Positions 21,394 through 30,000 of a stretch of 30,000 bases of DNA are shown here, in pieces. Source of the stretch: Glandiceps talaboti (lineage: Eukaryota; Hemichordata; Enteropneusta; Spengelidae); contig NC_135567.1 of assembly GCF_964340395.1 (NCBI RefSeq), positions 9,406,984-9,436,983 of the forward strand, written 5' to 3'. Below the pieces are notes generated by a model, which searched no databases, was not told where the DNA came from, and saw only the letters and a program-made list of their open reading frames with translations. Position numbers and translations under genes: made by a program. Numbering within the stretch: position 1 is the first letter of the stretch; each line of letters begins with the position of its first letter.

Positions 21394-21521
21394 CTTTTAT
21401 TTGTGTTTGTAATCAACTCTGACATGCTGACAAAATAATTTGGTGTAATCACTATAACATCCTCACTGTCTTTAACATTACCAGCTCCAAACACCGTATT
21501 CAGGTAAGATCTGAAATTAAT
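21394..21521 (-). CDS. M13 peptidase exon 5 (residues 148-189 plus two bases)
   Basis: The exon is 128 bases and reads INFRSYLNTVFGAG, then KDSEDVIVITPNYFVSM, ending ...TNTNK plus AG. There are two AG acceptors 11 bases apart. The upstream one (AG at 21522-21523, after CTTC) keeps phase 0 with exon 4. The inner one would give a stop after joining exon 4. The donor is AAAAG|GTAAGG, and codon AG|T (Ser190) spans the next junction. The 58-bp satellite begins 14 bases after this donor. Confidence 0.9.
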
Positions 21522-21759
21522 CTGAAGACGACATCCCTTATTAAAATCAGATTAACACATAAGACACAAAAATACTAACGTTTAAGTGTTCAAGATAGTG
21601 CGCCCTCTAGCGTCTAAAATTACAAATGATGTACATCGATTGAAAATTGCCCTCTGGAGTAGAGAAATCATAAACTTCAATTGTACAAATGTTGCACTGT
21701 CAGTGTTCTTGGAGATGCACTGAACTGGACTAGTTTTGGTATTTTCAGTTCTCCTTTTG

Positions 21760-22065
21760 CCTAAGAATGTAAAATATTGCAACTTTGTTTTTGAAGTCTC
21801 ACGAGAAATAGTGGATGCGGAAACTATCATCAATTTAAAAAGACAATATAAAACTATTCTTGCAATCTGTAATGGCTGTACATCTGATAGGAAGAAATAA
21901 ACAACACAGAGACAATTTGGAAAACAATGGAAAACCTGAACTAGACACTCACACGTGAAAAAAATATATATACGCATGTATAAGAAAACAAAATAAAAAA
22001 TCTACCTACCCCACCTATTCTAAAATTGAGCGTAATCGGAACCACACGATTGTTTTTACTAGATC
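21760..22065. mobile_element. MITE-like element C, copy 2 (intron 4, partial)
   Basis: It carries the GAAAACCTGAACTAGACACTC and TTCTAAAATTGAGCG words of element C, same orientation as copy 1, with less conserved ends. Open frames at 21582-22168 are chance frames through it. Confidence 0.65.
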
Positions 22066-22379
22066 TAATGATCAACCAGGATTTAATCATAATAGAATTA
22101 TAATAATGCTTTATTTCAGTGCTGTAACAAATTTGTAATAAAACAAATACAAAATATATACACTGCACTAGTTTTTGAAATTGTAGATAATCATATTTAA
22201 CGGAATGTATTTTTGAATTGATACATTTTATTTTATTGATAACTTATTATAAATAAAACCATGAATATTGTCCAAAATTTGCCTTTTAAAAAGTACTCGT
22301 CAGCAGTGTCTATCAACATTTGAAACACATTTTAATGAACAGCGCCCTCTCTGGTCTGATAGAGAGACATCATACTTAC

Positions 22380-22463
22380 TGCAGGCATAAGGTCACCAAG
22401 TTCTTTTACTGTCATTTTATTGTAGGCTGCTTCAGGATTCAATAGTTTCTCATCGGTGAAAAT
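22380..22463 (-). CDS. M13 peptidase exon 4 (residues 120-147)
   Basis: This 84-base phase-0 exon begins IFTDEKLLNPEAAYNKMTVK and ends ELGDLMPA. The YNKMTV..L segment is a hallmark of the M13 N-terminal domain. The acceptor is TTTCAG and the donor is GCA|GTAAGTATG. It joins exon 5 to give ...LMPA/INFRSYLNTVF, the expected family order. Confidence 0.9.
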
Positions 22464-22524
22464 CTGAAATATGTACAAAGTCAACAACATCAATAAATGT
22501 GAAAAAAGAACACCTTAGAACTAA

Positions 22525-22660
22525 AAAAAAATAGTTTGGTTCCTGTTACCCGACCCCTAGCTTTTCACAGCTGACCCTAAACTTTTTTTTAACGTATTTG
22601 AGAAAAAATAATAATATCGCAATAATTGTGAAGTCTCATGAGAAATAGTGTTACTTAGTA
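22525..22660. mobile_element. Element C fragment (intron 3)
   Basis: It contains GGTTCCTGTTACCCGACCC, CCCTAAACTTTTTT and GAAGTCTCATGAGAAATAGTG. These match one end of element C (compare 5232-5290 and 21800-21830). The other half of the element is absent. Confidence 0.55.
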
Positions 22661-22999
22661 AAAATGACATATTTCTCAAAAGTCCTGACATTTTCCAATA
22701 GTTTGCTATTGCTTTCGCTTTAGACCAAAAAAAGGAAAGAATTGTTTCTGGTCAGCGTGTGCATCACTTAAATACCCTCATGTCGGTGTTTTTTTGTGTG
22801 TTTGTCCAGCCCATGCAGTCTGCAGATCCGGGGAAACACAAAAATAACCCTCCCTAATTCAGTGAATACAACTGCAGAACCAATCATGAACAAACAAATG
22901 ACATCTGCCCCACATACACACTTGCTCTAAAGTACTAAATAAAAAGAACAGTAACTGCCATAGAAAAAAGTCTGCGTCATCGCACCACTTTACTTTTTT
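22661..22999. other. Intron 3, unrecognised part
   Basis: This is intron sequence between the element C fragment and the retroposon tail. No exon is missing here, because exons 3 and 4 join in phase. Confidence 0.5.
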
Positions 23000-23083
23000 T
23001 CTTCTCAGTATTGTAAAGCGCATTGAGGCTGTTGCGTAATGCGCTGATAAGAATTTATTATTATTATTATTATTATTATTTAC
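23000..23083 (+). mobile_element. Retroposon-type 3' tail with (TTA)n
   Basis: GTAAAGCGCATTGAGGCTG, then TAATGCGCTGATAAGAATT and an ATT/TTA microsatellite, resembles the common 3' end of animal SINEs and L2/CR1-type LINEs. The 5' limit cannot be placed; no polymerase III box was identified with confidence. Confidence 0.45.
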
Positions 23084-23305
23084 ACAAAATGTCCTGACAA
23101 GAATTTTTTTTTTTTTTGGGGGGGGGGGGCTTATTTCATCAAATATGAGGGTAGAGAGACAAATAATGCAGAAATATTCTGATTTAAATTTGACTTAAGG
23201 TCATGAGGACCTAGTAAAGAAAATATTTTTAAGCCATTTTCTCAAATTGCCATCTTTTTATTGTTAGGCCCCTATAACACTAACCTTCCTATGAAGAACA
23301 CCTTG

Positions 23306-23324
23306 ATCAATTAATCAATCAATT

Positions 23325-23382
<58 letters not shown>

Positions 23383-23760
23383 GCAAGCAAGCAAGCAAGC
23401 AATCAATCAATCAATCAATCAATTAATCAAGCAAGCAAGCAAGCAAGCAAACAATCAATCAATTAATCAATCAAGCAAGCAAGCAAGCAATCAATCAATC
23501 AATCAATCAATCAATTAATCAATCAATCAATCAATCAAGCAATCAAATTTCTATAGTGCCGATTTCCAGAGCAATGTTCTGTTCAGTAGCCCTAGGCTTT
23601 GCTGAACAAATAAGTCTTCAGTTTTGATTTGAAGCAATCCAGGCTGTAGGCTCAAGGCTAATTCAAGTTGCAACGACACAAGATAAATTTGGAAATGCTA
23701 CACTTCAGGAGAATATCAAGTTGTTTTTGTACAAAGAATACAACCCCATCCCGTAGGTCT
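23306..23760 (-). mobile_element. Probable retroposon 3' end with (TTGA/TTGC)n tail
   Basis: On the minus strand a stretch containing AAAACTGAAGACTTATTTG and CGGCACTATAGAAATTTG leads into a (ATTG)n tail at 23306-23548 with GCTT variants. This arrangement, a short conserved 3' end followed by a tetranucleotide tail, fits a SINE or LINE end. No coding part is visible. Confidence 0.45.
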
Positions 23761-24160
23761 CAGACAAGAACAAGGTAGCAGATATGAAAGTGATATCATA
23801 GGTCAAGTTCATAATTAATCCATAGAGTCCATCAATATTGTACTTCTAAATTTGTCTTAATTTACATATATCTAGTCCACAGTCTTTGATTAGTTCCTAG
23901 GGTACTATTTCCATGGCCCTCACCAGATATGTTTTTCCTGTTGCTTTCAAAGATTATGTCTTTCTTTTCTGGTGGAATAAATTTCAATATCTGCAAGTAT
24001 TTTCTTCTTGCAAATTTATTCAACAGCGCCCTCTATGGTCACATTGACTCATCAAATGCATTTAATGGTAAATCAATATATATTACTCAAAACTTCATGA
24101 TAATTTCATCAATGGCGCCCTCTATCGGACACAGTAATTTTAATCAGGTACACTCTACAT

Positions 24161-24330
24161 CAGTGTGCCCTCTAATGATAGCCAAATTTTGTTGTTGTGA
24201 GTCAAAATGAGAAAACTGGGATTTCTTGTGAGTCACCACATAGTAAGAGATAGGGAAACACCAACTTTTGGTGCATCACTAGAAATTATGTGCATCAGTG
24301 GCATGTCAAATTGGCCTAGAGGGCACACTG
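24161..24330. mobile_element. MITE-like element B, copy 3 (intron 3)
   Basis: It runs from CAGTGTGCCCTCTA to TAGAGGGCACACTG, near-perfect inverted ends of 14 bases, in the same orientation as copy 1. The interior carries the same CACATAGTAAGAGATAGGG word. It is the cleanest copy for defining the family termini. Confidence 0.8.
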
Positions 24331-24424
24331 ATCTACAGTTTATCAATATATCTATTGGACACATTTAGGTGGAAGTGTTCTTTTCATAACATCTACTCGG
24401 AGCACTCTTTCAATTTCTACCAAT

Positions 24425-24670
24425 AGAGAACTTGCAATCCAAACTGAGCATGCTCAGACGCAAAGGACTATGGGATTATCTGTGGTTATTGTAATACCTA
24501 ATCTGGAGCTACCAATAAAGTAAACCTCCCGCAATGGTCAGGGTGACTATGAATTGATTATTCGTGGTTACAAACAATGTAACAATATTGTTTACGATGC
24601 TAATTGGTTAGTATTTAATATCACATTTCCCATGATGCAACATTCAACATGGCGGGTTTGCAAGCTCCCC
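24425..24670. mobile_element. MITE-like element A, copy 2, inverted relative to copy 1
   Basis: It starts AGAGAACTTGCAA and ends TTGCAAGCTCCCC, slightly diverged from copy 1, with the same ~246-bp interior in opposite orientation. It sits in intron 3 of the peptidase gene. The open frame at 24554-24790 overlaps it and is not a gene. Confidence 0.75.
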
Positions 24671-24904
24671 ATTATCATTCATACACCGGTCAGCAAATTG
24701 CTGAAAGCAGATTGCCTGAACTTCCATTTGGGACGTCTCTGTTGGTACAAACAATTTTTACTGACAAAATATTTATCTAAAAATGTTTGAAACCCAATAG
24801 AAAGCAAAACATTAGAGTTTATAAGTGATAATATTAAGTTTCTAATTTAATATGCAATTATCAATTCCAAGTCCCCATCTTTTTCTCATCTGCTCCACTG
24901 ATGA

Positions 24905-25257
24905 GGCCTAACAAAAACAATTGTGTGGTTCCGATTACGCTCAATTTTAGAATAGGCAGGGTAGGTAGATTTTTTATTTTATTCTTTTATTATATATTTT
25001 AGTTCAGGTAGTTATGTTTGCCATTGTTTTCCATATGGTCTCTGTGTTATTGGTTTCTTCTCATCAGATGTACAACCATTACAGATTGGAAGAACAGTTT
25101 TAAATTGTCTTTTTAAGTTGATGTCAGTTACAGCATCCACTATTTCTTCCAAGACTTCACAATTTTCGCGATTTTATTATTTTTTTCTTGAATACGTAAA
25201 AAGGTTTAGGTTCAGCATGAAAAACTAGGTGGGGGTCGGGTAAAAATTTTAGGCCTG
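24905..25257. mobile_element. MITE-like element C, copy 3 (intron 3, inverted)
   Basis: It runs from AGGCCTAACAAAAACAATTG to TAAAAATTTTAGGCCT, giving short inverted ends AGGCCTAA. The interior is the reverse complement of the 5217 and 21760 copies (GAGTGTC-type end, TTCAGGT, CAGATGTACA). No protein is encoded. Confidence 0.7.
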
Positions 25258-25524
25258 AGATGGGGAATGTATTCTTTGTTCAAGAATGAGTCAGTGTTTT
25301 CTGGAAGTACAAGGTTCTGCAGCATTCCTGTAGTTTGACGTCATGTCAAGAACAGGGACCCCAAATCAGAATACCTTACTGCCTGTTTGGTAACAGCGCC
25401 CTCTATAGGCAATACTAACTTTGATCTATTGAATAGCGCTCTCTATGGTACATCATGGTATAGGAATACATAATTAAGACCACATCATCATGTCTGTAAA
25501 TAACAACAAGTAAATTATCATTAC

Positions 25525-25647
25525 CTCGGCTAGTTTAGATTCAAAGGTAAATATTTCCTTGGCCCGTTGCATTGCTTGATCTTCATCTGCTCCCAGTAAT
25601 GCAGCTACACTGGCAGTTAGTATGATATATGCCTCACGTTGTATTTC
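25525..25647 (-). CDS. M13 peptidase exon 3 (residues 79-119)
   Basis: The exon is 123 bases, phase 0 at both ends, with acceptor TTTTGTAG and donor GAG|GTAATG. It starts EIQREAYIILTASVAALLG and ends TFESKLAE. This fits the helical M13 N-domain segment of the 'YKEAYxxFMxxVAxLL...ALxFExxLAE' type. It follows exon 2 without gain or loss of residues when compared with the family. Confidence 0.9.
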
Positions 25648-25802
25648 CTACAAAATAAGTATTATTATTGATATTGATACAAATGACATAATGTTGTAGA
25701 ATTATTAGAAAAAAGTACACAAACTTTATGTGGCATCCAAACCCCCTCAAAATGATAGGCACTTAGCAGGTGTGAAATGACCAAAACAGGAATGTAAGGT
25801 CT

Positions 25803-25835
25803 ATTTGTTTGTTTGTTTGTTTGTTTGTCTATCTA
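25803..25835. repeat. (TTTG)n/(TATC)n microsatellite
   Basis: Short TTTG then TATC tracts in intron 2, near the exon 3 acceptor. Confidence 0.9.
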
Positions 25836-25899
25836 TCTATATCAACCTGTTATGTGTGTTCGAGTGTGTGTATATATCATATATGTGTATTATATGTAT

Positions 25900-26400
25900 G
25901 TCTATGTGTGTATGTATGTATCTGTGTATGTATGTATGTGTGTATGTATGTATGTATGTATGTATGTATGTACATATGTATGTATGTATGTATGTATGTA
26001 TTTGTGTATATATGTATGTATGTGTGTATGTATGTATGTATGTATGTATGTATGTATGTATGTACAGTATGTATGTGTGTATGTATGTGTGTATGTATGT
26101 ATGTATGTATGTATGTATGTATTTGTGTATATATGTATGTATGTGTGTATGTATGTATGTATGTATGTGTGTATGTATGTATGTATGTATGTATTTGTGT
26201 ATATATGTATGTATGTGTGTATGTATGTAGTGTGTATGTATGTATGTATGTATGTATGTATGCATGTATGTATGTATGTATGTATGTATGTATGTATGTA
26301 TGTATGCATGTATGTACGTACGTACATGTGTGTGTGTGTGTGCGTGCGTGTGTGCGTGTGTGTGTGTGTATGCGTGCGTATGTGCGTGTGTATGTAAATA
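25900..26400. repeat. (TATG)n/(TG)n compound microsatellite in intron 2
   Basis: About 500 bases of TATG with TGTG interruptions, ending in TGCG variants. It has internal direct copies (TATTTGTGTATATATG at 26000, 26121 and 26193), so larger blocks were duplicated too. The several 140-236 codon frames on both strands are repeat translations. Confidence 0.95.
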
Positions 26401-26480
26401 TTTATTATCAGGAATATATAGATATATGTGGATGTTATGTCTGTACTCATTGCATCCATTGTACATTGTCACCAATAAAG

Positions 26481-28860
26481 CCTAACTTAAAATGTCATTA
26501 TCAAAGTAGTACTCCATAACTTACTGTGTCGTTATCAAAGTAGTACTCCCTAACTTACCGTGTCGTTATCAAAGTAGTACTCCCTAACTTACCGTGTCGT
26601 TATCAAAGTAGTACTCCCTAACTTACCGTGTCGTTATCAAAGTAGTACTCCCTAACTTACTGTGTCGTTATCAAAGTAGTACTCCCTAACTTACTGTGTC
26701 GTTATCAAAGTAGTACTCCCTAACTTACCGTGTCGTTATCAAAGTAGTACTCCCTAACTTACCGTGTCGTTATCAAAGTAGTACTCCCTAACTTACTGTG
26801 TCTTTGTCAAAGTAGTACTCCCCAACTTACCGTGTCATTATCAAAGTAGTACTCCCTAACTTACTGTGTCGTTATCAAAGTAGTACTCCCTAACTTACAG
26901 TGTCATTATCAAAGTAGTACTCCCCAACTTACCATGTCGTTATCAAAGTAGTACTCCCTAACTTACCGTGTCATTATCAAAGTAGTACTCCCCAACTTAC
27001 CATGTCGTTATCAAAGTAGTACTCCCTAACTTACTGTGTCATTATCAAAGTAGTACTCCCTAACTCACCGTGTCGTTGTCAAAGTAGTACTCCCCAACAG
27101 TGTCGTTATCAAAGTAGTACTCCCTAACTTACCGTGTCGTTATCAAAGTAGTACTCCCTAACTTACTGTGTCTTTGTCAAAGTAGTACTCCCAAACTTAC
27201 CGTGTCGTTATCAAAGTAGTACTCCCTAACTTACTGTGTCTTTGTCAAAGTAGTACTCCCAAACTTACCGTGTCGTTATCAAAGTAGTACTCCCTAACTT
27301 ACTGTGTCTTTGTCAAAGTAGTACTCCCAAACTTACCGTGTCGTTATCAAAGTAGTACTCCCTAACTTACTGTGTCGTTATCAAAGTAGTACTCCCCAAC
27401 TTACTGTGTCGTTATCAAAGTAGTACTCCCCAACTTACTGTGTCGTTATCAAAGTAGTACTCCCCAACTTACCATGTCGTTATCAAAGTAGTACTCCCTA
27501 ACTTACTGTGTCGTTATCAAAGTAGTACTCCCTAACGTAGTGTGTCGTTATCAAAGTAGTACTCCCCAACTTAGTGTCGTTGTCAAAGTAGTACTCCCCA
27601 ACACAGTGTCGTTATCAAAGTAGTACTCCCTAACTTACCGTGTCATAATCAAAGTAGTACCCCCCAACAGTGTCATTATCAAAGTAGTACTCCCTAACTT
27701 ACTGTGTCATTATCAAAGTAGTACTCCCCAACTCACCGTGTCATTATCAAAGTAGTACTCCCTAACTTACTGTGTCGTTATCAAAGTAGTACTCCCTAAC
27801 TTACTGTGTCTTTGTCAAAGTAGTACTCCCAAACTTACCGTGTCGTTATCAAAGTAGTACTCCCTAACTTACTGTGTCGTTATCAAAGTAGTACTCCCCA
27901 ACTCACCATGTCGTTATCAAAGTAGTACTCCCTAACTTACTGTGTCGTTATCAAAGTAGTACTCCCTAACGTAGTGTCTTTGTCAAAGTAGTACTCCCCA
28001 ACTTACCGTGTCATTATCAAAGTAGTACTCCCTAACTTACCGTGTCGTTATCAAAGTTGTACTCCCTAACTTACCGTGTCATTATCAAAGTAGTACTCCC
28101 TAACTTACTGTGTCATTATCAAAGTAGTACTCCCTAACTCACCGTGTCGTTATCAAAGTAGTATTCCCTAACTTACCGTGTTGTTATCAAAGTAGTACTC
28201 CCTAACTTACTGTGTCATTATCAAAGTAGTACTCCCTAACTCACCGTGTCGTTATCAAAGTAGTACTCCCTAACTTACCATGTCGTTATCAAAGTAGTAC
28301 TCCATAACTTACCATGTCTTTATCAAAGTAGTACTCCCTAACTTACCGTGTTGTTATCAAAGTAGTACTCCATAACTTACCGTGTCGTTATCAAAGTAGT
28401 ACTCCCTAACTTACCATGTCATTATCAAATTAGTACTCCCCAACTTACCATGTCGTTATCAAAGTAGTACTCCCTAAGTTACTGTGTCGTTATCAAAGTA
28501 GTACTCCCTAACTCACCGTGTCATTATCAAAGTAGTACTCCCTAACTTACCGTGTCATTATCAAATTAGTACTCCCAAACTTACCATGTCAGTATCAAAG
28601 TAGTACTCCCTAACTTACCATGTCATTATCAAAGTAGTACTCCCTAACTTACCGTGTCATTATCAAAGTAGTACTCCCTAACTTACTGTGTCTTTGTCAA
28701 AGTAGTACTCCCCAACTTACCATGTCATTATCAAAGTAGTACTCCCTAACTTACCGTGTCGTTACCAAAGTATATAGTACTCCCCAACTTACAATGTCAT
28801 TATCAAAGTAGTACTCCCTAACTTACCGTGTCATTATCAAAGTAGTACTCCCTAACTTAC
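26481..28860 (-). repeat. 34-bp satellite (~70 units) made from the exon 2 end and its splice donor
   Basis: On the gene strand each unit is GTAAGTTA followed by GGGAGTACTACTTTGATAA and CGACACG. The 26-28 bases before the GT are the end of coding exon 2 (codons for EYYFDNDT), and GTAAGTT is its donor. Units run without a gap from the real exon. Variants are ACG, ACA or ATG before the GT, GTGAGT in place of GTAAGT, and TTAGGG/TTGGGG after it; a few units have shortened or lost the donor (near 27097, 27531, 27600 and 27667). No acceptor-like pyrimidine tract lies inside the unit. Confidence 0.97.
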
Positions 28861-28917
28861 CGTGTCATTATCAAAGTAGTACTCCCTAGGTTCCAGACCT
28901 AGACCTGATTGTGTAAT
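28861..28917 (-). CDS. M13 peptidase exon 2 (residues 60-78)
   Basis: This 57-base phase-0 exon reads ITQSGLGLEPREYYFDNDT. It matches the conserved M13 segment in which a Gln is followed by 'GLGLPSRDYY'. The acceptor CAG is at 28918-28920 and the first donor is ACG|GTAAGTT. The last 26-28 exon bases plus GTAAGTTA recur about 70 times immediately downstream. Only the rightmost copy is joined to the ITQSGLGLEPR part and splices in frame to exon 3. Using any later donor would read V-S-stop straight after the exon. Confidence 0.9.
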
Positions 28918-29097
28918 CTGAATATAAATATACAAGAATTATGTCAAACTTAGAATTCAGTTTCTGTTTATATGCAAACACATAGCTGAACATCCATAAA
29001 AACACATGAAAACAAAAAATATGCACTACACATGTACAAACACACACATACACACATGTAAATAAATACACCTATGCATATAATATATTATCTATAT

Positions 29098-29098
<1 letters not shown>
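28918..29098. other. Intron 1, part next to exon 2
   Basis: AT-rich intron sequence with the exon 2 acceptor at its left end; no other feature seen. Confidence 0.5.
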
Positions 29099-29148
<50 letters not shown>

Positions 29149-29626
29149 AACACACATGTGCAGGCATGCCCACATACATACTCGCATACACACACATACA
29201 CATACACATACATATATACACATGCATACACACACACACACACACTCACACAGACAGAGACAGACACAGACAAAGACATGGACAGAGACACACTGCAGAC
29301 AGACATGGGCAAGGACACAGACTCAGACACAGACACAGACTCAGACGCAGACACAGACACAGACACATACACACAGACAGACACAGACACAGACACGGAA
29401 ATGGACATGGACACAGACACTGACACAGACACACAGACAGACACAGACACAGACACAGACACACAGACACAGACACAGACACAGACACAGACATAGACAC
29501 AGACACAGACACACAGACACAGACACAGACATAGACACAGACACAGACACAGACACAGACACAGACACACAGACACAGACACAGACATAGACACAGACAC
29601 AGACACAGACACAGACACAGACACAC
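29099..29626. repeat. (CA)n then (CAGACA)n array in intron 1
   Basis: A CA tract at 29099-29146 is followed by mixed CACATA and, from about 29250, GACACA/CAGACA units. On the gene strand the array starts about 40 bases after the exon 1 donor. The long [12 protein letters not shown] and TDTDTD/QTQTQT frames here are repeat translations. Confidence 0.95.
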
Positions 29627-29667
29627 ATTATCACCACAATTAAACTTACATAAACTATTCTCCATAC

Positions 29668-29844
29668 CTGTATGACATTACTATCAGAATCCTTATCATC
29701 TGGTGCAACATACAAATTAAAGAACGGAGCTACACTGTATTGATGGGACTTGGCAAGAAGGTCTTCAAGATTAAAATCCCCTTTCTTCCAGACTCCAGAT
29801 ATACTATCATTTGTTAACGTCCATGAGCCAAGGTCTGCAATCAT
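29668..29844 (-). CDS. M13 peptidase exon 1 of those visible (residues 1-59), N-terminal M13 domain
   Basis: The exon is 177 bases, phase 0 at both ends, bounded by acceptor ACAG at 29845-29848 and donor GT at 29666-29667. It begins [13 protein letters not shown] and contains [19 protein letters not shown]. This corresponds to the family stretch 'GGW...' followed by 'NLFVGTDDKNS..VI' in the N-terminal M13 domain. The first codon is ATG, but the residues match an internal part of the family and a good acceptor precedes it, so I read it as an internal exon and not the translation start. No upstream exon is visible between 29849 and 30000. Confidence 0.9.
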
Positions 29845-30000
29845 CTGTAACCATGGCAACAAAACATATATTATACATATCACTTATTGTGCATATTAAA
29901 TTGGCAAAGTTAAGTCACTGTATTAATGGCTCTAGTCTCATTATAATTTACAGAGGTGAACAAACTTTTGTACCGAAATAAATCAATGTTAAAATGCAGT

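Larger units (their letters stand above)
5105..29844 (-). other. M13 zinc metalloendopeptidase gene (neprilysin/ECE-like), 12 exons, 5' end outside window
   Basis: Spliced exons (29668-29844, 28861-28917, 25525-25647, 22380-22463, 21394-21521, 11025-11247, 9453-9629, 8733-8836, 8114-8224, 6860-7052, 6347-6585, 5105-5204) give 1716 bases in one frame, 571 residues plus TAG. Numbering from the first visible residue: VNAYY substrate-binding segment at N367/A368, HELTH at 408-412, ENIAD at 468-472, active-site-type His 533 and Arg 539, and C-terminal CSVW. The family is made of type II membrane ectoenzymes that cut small peptides on the amino side of hydrophobic residues, with zinc held by the two His of HExxH and the Glu of ExxxD. 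Members are usually about 750-770 residues, so some 180-200 N-terminal residues, including the membrane anchor, lie to the right. All catalytic residues are present, with no frameshift or internal stop, so it looks functional. Neprilysin, ECE or another M13 subgroup cannot be chosen from this part alone. Confidence 0.95.

Noticed and set aside
21504-21512. Inner acceptor AG for exon 5 (after TTTC)
   Set aside because: Joined to exon 4 it shifts frame and gives an early stop; the AG 11 bases upstream restores the conserved residues.
25805-26519. Several 140-236 codon frames (MYVCMYVC, HTYIHTYI)
   Set aside because: They come from a (TATG)n array that is open in several frames on both strands, with no non-repeat domain.
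26481-28860. CRISPR-like array
   Set aside because: The 34-bp units are directly adjacent with no unique spacers, the genome is eukaryotic, and the unit is explained by the exon 2 junction.
29074-29665. Frames rich in TDTDTD, QTQTQT, SVSVSV or CLCLCL
   Set aside because: Translations of the (CAGACA)n array in intron 1. Only the 29668-29844 part of the overlapping minus-strand frame is coding.
29842-29844. Translation start at the ATG opening exon 1
   Set aside because: It sits exactly after a good acceptor, and the encoded residues match an internal part of the M13 N-domain, so it is an internal Met.

Overview
This is a window of an animal nuclear genome, AT-rich, intron-rich and dense in repeats. 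Satellites and several families of short inverted-repeat elements point to an invertebrate, but I cannot name the species. One gene is well supported. It lies on the minus strand and encodes a zinc metalloendopeptidase of family M13 (neprilysin / endothelin-converting-enzyme type). I placed twelve exons between 29844 and 5105. Every junction has a GT donor and an AG acceptor, and all reading phases agree. Together they give 1716 coding bases (571 residues plus a TAG stop). That covers most of the ectodomain, including the HELTH zinc site, the second zinc motif ENIAD, the late His and Arg of the active site and the C-terminal CSVW end. The cytoplasmic tail, membrane anchor and first part of the M13 N-terminal domain (roughly 180-200 residues) lie beyond position 30000.

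Layout from right to left (gene direction). Exon 1 (29668-29844) is followed by intron 1 with a hexanucleotide-type array. Exon 2 (28861-28917) is followed by intron 2, which opens with about 70 copies of a 34-bp unit made from the end of exon 2 plus its splice donor. Exons 3 and 4 are separated by intron 3, which holds copies of three or more short mobile-element families. Exon 5 (21394-21521) is followed by the 10.1-kb intron 5. This intron is mostly a 58-bp satellite of about 128 copies, with higher-order repeats of 1624 bp and a 1809-bp hAT-like insertion flanked by a perfect 8-bp target duplication. Exons 6 to 12 follow, with introns full of simple repeats, then the stop codon at 5105-5107 and a repeat-bearing 3' UTR. 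Positions 1 to about 4440 are downstream flank, with several tandem repeats and short inverted-repeat elements and no recognisable gene.

The main observation is a pattern. Tandem duplication in this gene sits repeatedly at 5' splice junctions. Introns 2, 10 and 11 begin with copies of their own exon-end/donor junction (34 bp x ~70, 96 bp x 2, 99 bp x 5). The intron 5 satellite starts 14 bases after the donor and shares a short match with the exon end. Four further introns have a microsatellite or minisatellite within about 20-80 bases of the donor. Most downstream donors would lead straight into a stop codon. The intron 10 duplicate is different: it would add exactly 32 codons in frame.
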